Origin: a virus
IMG/VR virus record: IMGVR_UViG_3300000956_000092
Location: 1-28,974 of that record
Direction: 5' to 3' (one strand)
DNA: 28,974 nucleotides
A program made the position numbers and the translations under genes. Shown here in pieces: positions 15,535 to 23,461 of this stretch. The notes below the pieces were generated by a model. The model was given only the letters and a program-made list of their open reading frames with translations, ran no database searches and was not told where the DNA came from. Positions within the stretch are counted from its first letter, which is position 1; each line of letters opens with the position of its first letter.

Positions 15535-18500
15535 TGCTGAAGCCGGTCATCAAGAGCGCAGACCCGTACTTCAACCACGAGGCTGCCCAGCGGGCGGCTG
15601 ACTGGGTGATGAGCCTGGACGAGGATGTTGCTCGCTCCTTCACCACCATGATCGTGGCCGAGACGCTGTGGGACGACATCGCCAAGAACCACCGCACCCT
15701 GCAGCGTCACCTGGACGACGTGGTGACCAAGCGGGTGGAGCGGGTGGAGAAGGCCCTGGATCGGATGGTCTCCAAGAAGGCCGGGGCCACTGAGTTCACC
15801 GAGACCTTCACTGAGATCGCCAAGGCTGTCCGGACTCCGTACGACTACGGCTACGTGTTCGAGGAGAGCCGGGTCAAGCGTGACCAGTCCGGCCGGTTCC
15901 AGACCAAGGTCAACATCACGGCCAAGAAGCCGATCAAGGACAAGATCGCTCGGGCCACCCCCAACCTGCCCAACCCGGACAAGAAGTCCTACAAGCGCTT
16001 GACCCCCAAGCAGCAGGCCGAGTACCAGCAGGGCTACCAGCAGGTAGCTACCTTCCTGGACACGGTGCGCGACTCAGGGATGGCAGGCGACTCCAAGATC
16101 TACGCCACGATCCGTGAGCGGGGCCCCAGCGGTCGCACTTACGTCACGGAGGTCTCCGGCACCAAGGTCCCCGACATCGACCCCGAGACTGAGGTCTTCG
16201 CCGGGGTTGAGGCACGCCCGACCTCGCTCAGCGTAGGTGGGGCCAGCTTCGGCCTGGTCAGTGCCCTGGGTGGAAGCACGCATGCTGCTGGCCAGGCCGG
16301 AGCGACCATGGACGCAGCCGATTCCGGTATGCGTTCCTTCGCTGATGACTGGACCTCTGCGGGCACCCGCAACCAGGCCAGTTCCAACGACCGGCTGTAC
16401 GGGCGGGTGGAGGCAGGATCGCGCTTCCTGGGTCAGGTGGCCCCGGCAGGCTCGAAGCTGCAGATCGCCGGCGCCTTCGGTGAGTTCGTCGGACGCCAGG
16501 GTCCGCAGGCAGAACGGGTGCTCGGCCCCCGTGCGCGTACGACCATGTACCGCTACCGGGGCACGGAGAAGACCCCGGACAAGGAACTGACCGGCGAGTA
16601 CAACAAGCTGTCCCGGGGCTACGACATCGACCGGATCGGCCCCGAGGACAAGAAGAAGCTCCAGGGTCTGCAGAACTCTGCGCTGGTCACGGCCGAGCGT
16701 CGCAAGGGCTCCAAGCTCACCGACGCCGAGAAGAAGAACCTGTCTGACCGCGTGGCCCGCAACGCTCTCGGTCAGAGTCCCACCGCAGCTGCTGGTCAGG
16801 CAGAGGCTGGTTCTGTGCGCGCCCGGCAGGCTGCTGAGAAGTTCATGATGGAGAAGGTGCCGAAGGGCAACCTGTACGACCTGCAGCTCAAGAGCGGCCA
16901 CACCCCTCCGTCCGAGGGCGTCATCATCGACAAGGAAGGCAAGATCGTCACCCAGGCCATCGGCTACGGCGACGACCACTACCTGCCCTTCAACCTGAAG
17001 AACCTCAAGGGTCTGCGCGGTGGGGAGTACATCCGCACCCGGTCTGTGGGTGGCCCGACCACTGAGGACATCTACACCGGCCTGATCACCGGTGCCAAGC
17101 GCGTCACGGTGGTCTCTCGGTCCGGCACCTTCACGGTGGAGTTCGACGACACCTTCCGTGGCACCCGGCGCTACAACGACAAGGCCGGGCGGATGGTGGA
17201 CCGCTACGGCAAGATCCTGGACGCGGTGAAGTCCGAGCAGGTCGAGCGCCAGCCCCTGGACCCGGCTGTTCGCCAGGAGATCGCTGAGTCGGTCGAGAAC
17301 GAGTTCGGGGACTGGACGCCTGCGCGGGAGAAGCGCAAGATCATCGCCCAGCGTGAGGCCGAGTTCAAGGAGAACCCCACCCTCACCCGGATGGACGAGG
17401 AGCGGATCGAGGCCCGGATCAGCCAGATCGGCGGCAGTGACGCTGAGAGGAACCGGGTCCGGGCCCAGCTGCGCAACGAGGTGCTGGAGTCCAAGGCCTT
17501 CAACTTCCGCCTCAACGGCGATGGGTACGCGGCTGCGGTCACTGCGTTGCAGGAGCAGTTCCCGTACTACATCAAGCAGGCCACCCACCGGCCCACCCGT
17601 GAGGGGCGCTACGAGGGTGCCACCGACCGGGGCTATGTGAAGCCGAACTACAACCGGCCTCAGGGAGCACTTGAGGGTTACTACGACGCCTCGGTCAACG
17701 GCGAGGGCACCTTCACCGATGCCTCTGGCCAGCGCACCGGCAAGAACACTGCTGACCGGGTGGACTTCCAGAACAGCCGGGGCAGGCTGAACCGTGTCGC
17801 GGATGCCCCCGCGCGCGAGGCAGAGCCTGAGCCGGTACGGGTGGCGGGTGGTCAGCTCACCCCTACCCAGGCCGCCGCTACGCCAGCTGAGGTGGCGGCA
17901 GACCAGATCGAGCGGGCCTCTGACGTTCGCACCCTGTCCACCTCGGCTGCGACCCTGCAGCAGTCCCTGGCGACCAAGATCAGCCCGGACCAGCGTGGCC
18001 CGATGGCTGACGTGCTCGGAATGGACGAAGCACAGTTCAGTGCCTGGTACGCCTCGCCGGCGAACCAGAAGAAGTTCAAGGACCAGGTCGACACCGTGGT
18101 CAAGCCCGTCATGGACAAGGCGGGCGTCAAGGACCAGGTGACTGCCTTCGAGGCAGCCCACGGTCTGGTGGGTGGGGAGAAGTTCGACCGCACCCGCCAC
18201 ATGAACACGGTGCCCACCCAGCCCTACAGCTTCGAGGGAGCGCCGTACCTGCGTGGTGGCAAGCTCGCCAAGAAGCAGGCTGAGCTGCAGCGGATCTCTG
18301 CCCGGACCAACGTGCCTGGCTTCGGAGCGCTGTCGGAGATGACCCACGACGCTGACTTCAAGGAAGCCCTGGGTACAGCCCAGCAGCTGCGGGTGGTGGC
18401 CGACCAGATCAAGCAGGCCCCGCCGGAGAACCGTGGGTCCTACCTGCAGGCCATTGCCCAGAACGACACGATGGTCTCGAACATGTCCGATGACCAGAAG

Positions 18501-18974
18501 CGACTGCTCACCAACCCTGAGCGGGTCGACCAGATGATCGAGGACATCAACCGGGCCTGGGCGCTGCGGCAGCTGATCAACCGCCAGGGTCACAAGCCCG
18601 CTGCCCATATGGAGCGGGTCAACGATGAACTCCAGCGTGGGTCGCTGCAGCCGGTGGAGGGCAGCCTCCCTCCTACACGACCCACCGCCGAGCGACGGGC
18701 TGAGGCGCCTGACGCCAAGTACACGCGCAGGTCCATGACCGACTACCGAGAAGCGCTGTCGACCTACGCGATGGCGATCGGTGACGGGGACCCGGGCATG
18801 GCTGAGGCGGTGGAAGACATCGCTGGACGCTTCGACATCGCTGCCTACTCCGGCAAGGAGGAGGACGCGAAAGACGCCTACGAGCAGCTCAACTCGCTGA
18901 ACGAGGATCGTCCTGAGCACAAGCGCTCGATCGAGCAGGCCATCATGAACCAGATGCGGAAGAGGTATTCGTGA
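15531..18974 (+). CDS. Very large uncharacterised head-region protein (1147 aa)
   Basis: ATG 15531 overlaps the portal stop; AAGGGG lies just upstream. The N-terminus (VIKSADPYFNHE) contains a DPF-like motif related to one repeated in downstream genes. An RDQSGRFQTK phrase occurs at residues ~117-126. The central part (about 440-720) is the most ordered, with YGDDHYLPFNLKNLKGLRGG, a beta-rich VTVVSRSGTFTVEFDD stretch and FPYYIKQ...GYVKPNYNRP. The central section seems familiar from large hypothetical proteins near head genes of actinophages, but I know no function. The C-terminal third is helical, charged and Gln/Ala-rich. Its location between portal and MuF-like genes suggests a head-interior or portal-associated protein; an enzyme is not excluded. 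Confidence 0.85.
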   Translation: MMLKPVIKSADPYFNHEAAQRAADWVMSLDEDVARSFTTMIVAETLWDDIAKNHRTLQRHLDDVVTKRVERVEKALDRMVSKKAGATEFTETFTEIAKAVRTPYDYGYVFEESRVKRDQSGRFQTKVNITAKKPIKDKIARATPNLPNPDKKSYKRLTPKQQAEYQQGYQQVATFLDTVRDSGMAGDSKIYATIRERGPSGRTYVTEVSGTKVPDIDPETEVFAGVEARPTSLSVGGASFGLVSALGGSTHAAGQAGATMDAADSGMRSFADDWTSAGTRNQASSNDRLYGRVEAGSRFLGQVAPAGSKLQIAGAFGEFVGRQGPQAERVLGPRARTTMYRYRGTEKTPDKELTGEYNKLSRGYDIDRIGPEDKKKLQGLQNSALVTAERRKGSKLTDAEKKNLSDRVARNALGQSPTAAAGQAEAGSVRARQAAEKFMMEKVPKGNLYDLQLKSGHTPPSEGVIIDKEGKIVTQAIGYGDDHYLPFNLKNLKGLRGGEYIRTRSVGGPTTEDIYTGLITGAKRVTVVSRSGTFTVEFDDTFRGTRRYNDKAGRMVDRYGKILDAVKSEQVERQPLDPAVRQEIAESVENEFGDWTPAREKRKIIAQREAEFKENPTLTRMDEERIEARISQIGGSDAERNRVRAQLRNEVLESKAFNFRLNGDGYAAAVTALQEQFPYYIKQATHRPTREGRYEGATDRGYVKPNYNRPQGALEGYYDASVNGEGTFTDASGQRTGKNTADRVDFQNSRGRLNRVADAPAREAEPEPVRVAGGQLTPTQAAATPAEVAADQIERASDVRTLSTSAATLQQSLATKISPDQRGPMADVLGMDEAQFSAWYASPANQKKFKDQVDTVVKPVMDKAGVKDQVTAFEAAHGLVGGEKFDRTRHMNTVPTQPYSFEGAPYLRGGKLAKKQAELQRISARTNVPGFGALSEMTHDADFKEALGTAQQLRVVADQIKQAPPENRGSYLQAIAQNDTMVSNMSDDQKRLLTNPERVDQMIEDINRAWALRQLINRQGHKPAAHMERVNDELQRGSLQPVEGSLPPTRPTAERRAEAPDAKYTRRSMTDYREALSTYAMAIGDGDPGMAEAVEDIAGRFDIAAYSGKEEDAKDAYEQLNSLNEDRPEHKRSIEQAIMNQMRKRYS

Positions 18975-20962
18975 CCGAACCGCTCTTTGAATCTCCGGGC
19001 GACCTACTCCTCGCTCGGGGCACTGAAGACCCGGTTGAGAGCCTGGCGCTCTCCCGGGCCGAAGAGGACCAGCTGCGACTCATCCGCGACCAGTCACTGA
19101 CTGTGAAGACGCTGGTTGAGGTCGGGCTGGTCCTCGGTGCGGCCTTCCTGCTCTACCGCTCGGTGGTGGAGCGCAAGTCCCGAGCTGAGCTAGATGGCTC
19201 CCCCGATGGCCGCTTCCTGCGCTGGTTGGCGCTGCGCCACGCCCAGAACTTCATCCCCGGCTGGCTGTACATGGTCACCCCGGCGATCGAGTACGCCTAC
19301 ACCCTGGGCACGGTCCGGGACCGCCAGGTGCCTGATGAGTGGCTGACCCAGTTCGCTGAGCGCTACGCGGGCGACATCGCCAACTACTTCAACCAGACCT
19401 CAGCTGACGCGCTGTCGGAGGGGTTCAACGGCTTCGTCAACAAGAAGCTGCCCCGCCGGCTGGCTGCTGAGCGGGCGCTGGATGGCTGGGGCCTGAACAA
19501 CCGGATGATGCGCGCGGTGCTGTCCCGGGTGGGTCCGAACAAGATCGACTCCGTGGTGCAGTTGGACCGGGACGCCTCCACCCGGGACTGGATCGAATCC
19601 ATGCTGGTCCAGCGCGCCCACACCATCGGTGAGAACGAAGGCTTCAATGTCACTCAGCACGGGCGGCAGCTGTCCTGGATGTACCAGGTCCGAACCGGGC
19701 GCCTGCCTGCAAACGCCCGCAAGGTCTGGCTCACGGCCCGCGACGAGCGCGTCTGTGCGTCGTGCGGACCCATGCACAAGCGTGAGGTGCGGGTGTCCGA
19801 GGCGTTTGAGACTGAGTACGGAAAGCTATGGGTGCCTTCCATGCACCCCTCCTGCCGTTGCGAGGTGGTTCTGCGCATCCCAACAGAGGTAGGCCTGTCC
19901 AAGGCCCTGGGACACAACGAGCTGGCTGAGTTCAACGAAGAGCATCCTCGTGGAGAAGGAGGCCGCTTCCGGACTAAGCTCAAGGAGCGCCCCCAGAACG
20001 AGACCTTGGAGAGACTGCTCAGTGGTGTCCAGCAAGCCCCGGCACAGGAAGTCACTCTGGACGCGCCTGAGGGCGTCAGCCTCGGAGCAAGCGAAGTCGG
20101 ACTGGGCAGCTCTGGAACGTCTCTGGGCCAGACGGCGGTCAGCCTCGGCAAGCCAGACGCCTTCCTCGGAACCAGATCCGAGGTCAGTCTCGGCTCTGCT
20201 GGCGTCTCGCTCGATCAAGATGGCGCCTCTCTCAACGAAGCGCCGGTAGTCCTTCAGTCACCTGAGCTGGTCGAGCTACACGAGGACCTGAAGCTTCGAG
20301 CCCGCCAGGCCACAGACGTGGTGCTGGATGCTCCCCGTACGCCGCTGCCCCGGCGAGAGTCCCGGGCGACGGTTGTGCTGGAGGAACCGATCTACTTCCT
20401 GGACCCGGCTGGCTTCCACCACTTCGAGGACATGTCCCCGGTCATCGACCACATGGACCCGGAGAAGGCCAAGTTCGAGCCGTGGCAGGAGTTCGCCACC
20501 ATCGACGCCACCAGCGACATCGTGGAGACGATGTTCCAGCGTGAGATCCAGCGTGAGGCCCGGCGAATCATGCAGGAGGGCCGCAACATCATCGGCTCTC
20601 CCTACGGTGACCGCACTGCGCTGACCGAGGAGATGGTCACGCTGGCGATCGAGGCTGAGATCACCGGGGCCATCGACCAGCCGGGTTTGCGTGAGTACGC
20701 GCAGCACATGGGCATCCGCCGGCACGAGTGGACCCTGGTCGCCTACCGGATGGAGGAGGCCTACATGGATTCCTTCGAGGGCATCACCACCGCCCACGGC
20801 CACCAGGAGTTCTTCTCCGCTCCGGGTGAGTACTGGGTCGATGAGGTGGAGGAGTCCTACCTGGGCAACGAGGGCTACCCGGTGGTGGTCCACGAGGTGC
20901 TCCCGATCCTGCCCGAGGACGAGGAAGACCCAGACGGCTGGGCACGAGGGATGCATAGATGA
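18971..20962 (+). CDS. MuF-like minor head protein with extra C-terminal domain (663 aa)
   Basis: GTG 18971 overlaps the previous stop (GTGA) and has GGAAGAGG upstream. The SPP1 gp7/MuF head-morphogenesis domain is seen at about residues 80-300; its metal-like motif is intact, with Cys262-x-x-Cys265, then His292-Pro-Ser-Cys295-Arg-Cys297. A hydrophobic stretch occurs at ~45-62. After an FNEEHPRGEGGRFRTK phrase (321-336) comes a nine-unit heptad repeat of x-V-S-L-G type (360-428). A helical, acidic region of unknown fold then fills 429-663. MuF proteins associate with portal and head in low copy and some are ejected with DNA. The added domains roughly double the usual size. Confidence 0.87.
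   Translation: MTEPLFESPGDLLLARGTEDPVESLALSRAEEDQLRLIRDQSLTVKTLVEVGLVLGAAFLLYRSVVERKSRAELDGSPDGRFLRWLALRHAQNFIPGWLYMVTPAIEYAYTLGTVRDRQVPDEWLTQFAERYAGDIANYFNQTSADALSEGFNGFVNKKLPRRLAAERALDGWGLNNRMMRAVLSRVGPNKIDSVVQLDRDASTRDWIESMLVQRAHTIGENEGFNVTQHGRQLSWMYQVRTGRLPANARKVWLTARDERVCASCGPMHKREVRVSEAFETEYGKLWVPSMHPSCRCEVVLRIPTEVGLSKALGHNELAEFNEEHPRGEGGRFRTKLKERPQNETLERLLSGVQQAPAQEVTLDAPEGVSLGASEVGLGSSGTSLGQTAVSLGKPDAFLGTRSEVSLGSAGVSLDQDGASLNEAPVVLQSPELVELHEDLKLRARQATDVVLDAPRTPLPRRESRATVVLEEPIYFLDPAGFHHFEDMSPVIDHMDPEKAKFEPWQEFATIDATSDIVETMFQREIQREARRIMQEGRNIIGSPYGDRTALTEEMVTLAIEAEITGAIDQPGLREYAQHMGIRRHEWTLVAYRMEEAYMDSFEGITTAHGHQEFFSAPGEYWVDEVEESYLGNEGYPVVVHEVLPILPEDEEDPDGWARGMHR
20048..20254 (+). repeat. 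Heptad repeat (xVSLGxx) within the MuF-like protein
   Basis: Leu occurs at a period of seven (twice eight) across residues 360-428, with the common unit V-S-L-G, for example GVSLGAS, AVSLGKP, EVSLGS and GVSLDQ. The regular S-L-G pattern suggests a short beta-solenoid or an array of strands and turns. Codon differences between units argue that the repeat is old and kept by selection. Confidence 0.7.
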
Positions 20963-21987
20963 CTAGCGTCCACGCTGACCATGAGGTCATGGACCACATC
21001 AGCGACGTGAGCGCTCTCCTGTTCGGAGACGGCGCGTTCGAGCTGGTGGCTAAGATGACGCCCACCAGCTCCGACCTGGCTGCCCAGAAGAAGCGTGAAC
21101 GACGCCAGGCCCAGGTCGGGCTGGCTTCCAACATCGTCGGTCTGGCTGCTGGTGGCGCCGGTACCGCATCGGCGTACGGCGACTACCAGAGCACCCGGGC
21201 CAAGCGCTCGGGCAAGCTGACGGCGGTCAAGGAGCCGGGCAAGTTCGCCGCCAAGGCCAAGAAGTTCACCGGCAAGCACGCGGTCGGTGTAGCTGGCGCT
21301 GCACTGGGGCTGCAGGTGGCCAACGTCGCAGGTGACGCGATTGCCAACCGGGTGCTGGCGCGTTCGGCCAAGCAGCCCCAAGACCACAAGAAGAAGAAGG
21401 TCAGCAAGCGCAAGGACGGCACCCCGGTCACTGTGGCTGTGCCTCAGCTGAGCAAGGGCAAGCTGGTAGCCGCTGGCGTACAGACGGCCAAGCCAGCGGC
21501 CAAGGCGGGCGCCAAGCAGGTCCAGGAGGTCCGCGAGAAGCTGGCCAAGTCGACTCAGATGGACATCGTCTGGGAGGGCGAGTTCGCCAAGTTCGACATC
21601 GACAAGCGCCAGGTCTTCGGCTGGGCCTCCATCGTGGAGCTGAACGGTGAGCCCGTGGTCGACCTCCAGGGTGACTACATCACCGCCGAGGAGATCGAGA
21701 AGGCTGCCTACGACTACGTGGTCAAGTCCCGCAAGGGCGGGGACATGCACCGGCGTGAGCAGCACGAAGACGGGGAGCGCCCCTTCCACGCCTCCGACAT
21801 GATCGAGAGCTTCATGGTCACCCCGGAGAAGGTAGAGCAGATGGGGCTGCCTGCGGGGTCACTGCCCACCGGCTGGTGGGTGGGCTACCAGGTCCACGAC
21901 GAAGAGACCTGGAACTTGGTGAAGTCCGGCAAGAGGTCAGGCTTCTCCATCCACGGGAGGGGGAAGCGTGTCGAGCAGCAGGACTGA
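20959..21987 (+). CDS. XkdF-type head maturation protease with basic hydrophobic N-terminal extension (342 aa)
   Basis: ATG 20959 overlaps the previous stop (ATGA). Residues ~202-338 match the XkdF family, a putative prohead serine protease: FGWASIVELNGEPVVDLQGD, then H264 in GGDMHRRE, S284 in MIESFMVTPE, and the hallmark LPTGWWVGYQVHD...GFSIHGRG. His264 and Ser284 are the likely catalytic pair. The N-terminal 200 residues are unusual, with AFELVAK near residue 26, two Gly/Ala-rich hydrophobic stretches (~52-74 and ~100-125) and many Lys/Arg. RAKRSGKLTAV (80-90) matches a segment of the next protein. The protease should cleave scaffold and internal proteins before packaging; the extension may be a self-cleaved core-targeting part. 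Confidence 0.88.
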   Translation: MTSVHADHEVMDHISDVSALLFGDGAFELVAKMTPTSSDLAAQKKRERRQAQVGLASNIVGLAAGGAGTASAYGDYQSTRAKRSGKLTAVKEPGKFAAKAKKFTGKHAVGVAGAALGLQVANVAGDAIANRVLARSAKQPQDHKKKKVSKRKDGTPVTVAVPQLSKGKLVAAGVQTAKPAAKAGAKQVQEVREKLAKSTQMDIVWEGEFAKFDIDKRQVFGWASIVELNGEPVVDLQGDYITAEEIEKAAYDYVVKSRKGGDMHRREQHEDGERPFHASDMIESFMVTPEKVEQMGLPAGSLPTGWWVGYQVHDEETWNLVKSGKRSGFSIHGRGKRVEQQD

Positions 21988-23461
21988 TCCGTTCGAGATC
22001 GGTAAGTCCCTGAAGATCCCCACGGGTCTCAGTCGCAGCCAGAAGGCTGGCCGCAAGATCAAGAACGCGGCCAAGAACGCCTACGGCAATGCCACCAGCA
22101 AGCCGTCCCCGAAGATGTCGCGTACCAAGGAGCCGGTGGACGAACACGGCCGGATGACCAGCCGCCCGTATAGCGAGGACGGTCCTACGGCTCCGTTCGC
22201 CACCAAGCAGAAGTTCGGACAGAAGAAGCCGCGCGGACCGAAGGCTGAGGGCGCTGGCATCCAGAGCTTCGGCAACGGCATGCTGGCTGGAGCTGGTGCG
22301 GGTGCTGTCGCGGGCTACGGCGTACACGGTGGTCAGACCCGGCAGGACTACAAGACGCTGAAGCAGCACCGGCGGGTCAACAAGGCCTTCAAGCCCCCGA
22401 AGCGCCCGCACCTGATCACCGACATGGGCACCAACGCGGGCAAGCCCAGAGTCGGTGACCGTGACCTGTTCAGCGCCAAGGGCTTGGCGGCTGGCACTGC
22501 GCTGGGTGGGACGCTCACTTACGGGGCATCTGCTGGTCAGCGCAAGGAGCAGCGGGCTCAGCTGAACCGGGTCTACCGCCAGCAGAAGAAGAAGACGGCA
22601 GTCACTAAGGCAGCCACCCTGGAGCGCTACACCCCGTCCAAGAGCGAGCGTCGCAAGATGCGCGCCACCAACGCCGCTCACGCAGGTGTGGGTACGGCTG
22701 CAGCAGCTGCAGCAACCCCTGCCGCACTCAAAGGGGTTGCCCAGCTCGCCGGCAACGGCTCGGTGAGGCTGAAGACCCTCAAGCCCAGTGCCAAGAACCT
22801 GAAGATCGCTGCTGGCGCCGGTCTGGCTTCTGCGGCCCTGAACGCATCCGGCAAGTACGACAAGAAGCAGTTCCGAGTGAAGAAGGGCCTCATGGACAAC
22901 GACCCGTTCGAGATCAGTAAGTCCAGAAGGGACAGGGCAGCAGACGGAGCTGCGACTGCCGCGATCGGTGGCGGTGGCTACCTGGCTGCTGGTGCCGCTG
23001 GCAAGAAGGTGTCTGCTCACCACCGGAAGGCCACCCGCTACGGCCTCTCGCAGAACACCTCCACCAAGGGTGACTACATCAAGGCTGGTGCCAAGGGCCT
23101 GAAGACCAAGGCCGGGGCTGCTGGCCTGGGCCTGATGGCGGCGGGCACTTCGACCAACATCGTCCAGGCGCAGCGCGAGAAGCGCAGCGGATCCCTGACC
23201 CCGGTGTCGGTGGCCAAGAGCGCTGACCCGTTCGAGATCAGAAAGTGGAAGGACAAGTCCCCGGAGGCGCAGAGCATGCGTACCAACGCTGCTTTGGCCG
23301 CTGGCGGCGGATACTTCGCCCTGCGCGGGAAGACACCCATCGGCCGAGGCGCGGGCCTGGGCGCTGCCATCGGTGGCACTGCTGTGGCCCTGGACGCCAA
23401 CAAGAAGCGCAAGAAGAAGAACGCCATCATCAAGTACGCCGACCCCTTCAACGCGCGATGA
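21968..23461 (+). CDS. Basic repetitive protein with DPFEISK motifs, probable internal head protein (497 aa)
   Basis: GTG 21968 lies inside the end of the protease gene (20-nt overlap) with GGGAGGGGGAAGC as a strong ribosome-binding site. Aspartates at residues 7, 312, 420 and 492 begin the motif DPFEIGK, DPFEISK, DPFEIRK and DPFNAR. Between them lie about eight Gly/Ala-rich hydrophobic stretches of 15-25 residues, each followed by a Lys/Arg cluster. The net charge is strongly positive. I recognise no family. Location beside the protease and scaffold, overlap with the protease gene and composition suggest an internal head protein cut into pieces, bound to DNA or ejected into the cell. A membrane-active role is possible because the stretches resemble glycine-zipper helices. 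Confidence 0.8.
   Translation: MSSSRTDPFEIGKSLKIPTGLSRSQKAGRKIKNAAKNAYGNATSKPSPKMSRTKEPVDEHGRMTSRPYSEDGPTAPFATKQKFGQKKPRGPKAEGAGIQSFGNGMLAGAGAGAVAGYGVHGGQTRQDYKTLKQHRRVNKAFKPPKRPHLITDMGTNAGKPRVGDRDLFSAKGLAAGTALGGTLTYGASAGQRKEQRAQLNRVYRQQKKKTAVTKAATLERYTPSKSERRKMRATNAAHAGVGTAAAAAATPAALKGVAQLAGNGSVRLKTLKPSAKNLKIAAGAGLASAALNASGKYDKKQFRVKKGLMDNDPFEISKSRRDRAADGAATAAIGGGGYLAAGAAGKKVSAHHRKATRYGLSQNTSTKGDYIKAGAKGLKTKAGAAGLGLMAAGTSTNIVQAQREKRSGSLTPVSVAKSADPFEIRKWKDKSPEAQSMRTNAALAAGGGYFALRGKTPIGRGAGLGAAIGGTAVALDANKKRKKKNAIIKYADPFNAR
22901..23224 (+). repeat. 108-residue DPFEISK module, copy A
   Basis: This module runs from the DPFEISK at residue 312 to the next motif at residue 420 of the 497-residue protein. 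The order is motif, RRD, Gly/Ala-rich hydrophobic stretch, basic section, second hydrophobic stretch and basic end. Copy B in the next gene has exactly the same length and order. Confidence 0.55.

Noticed and set aside
16074-18920. Very long open frame on the minus strand (948 codons) opposite the 1147-residue gene
   Set aside because: High GC with G/C-ending codons on the + strand removes stops from the antisense frame. The + strand gene has a start, ribosome-binding site, overlaps with neighbours and ordered phrases; the antisense product is repetitive and has no recognisable features.
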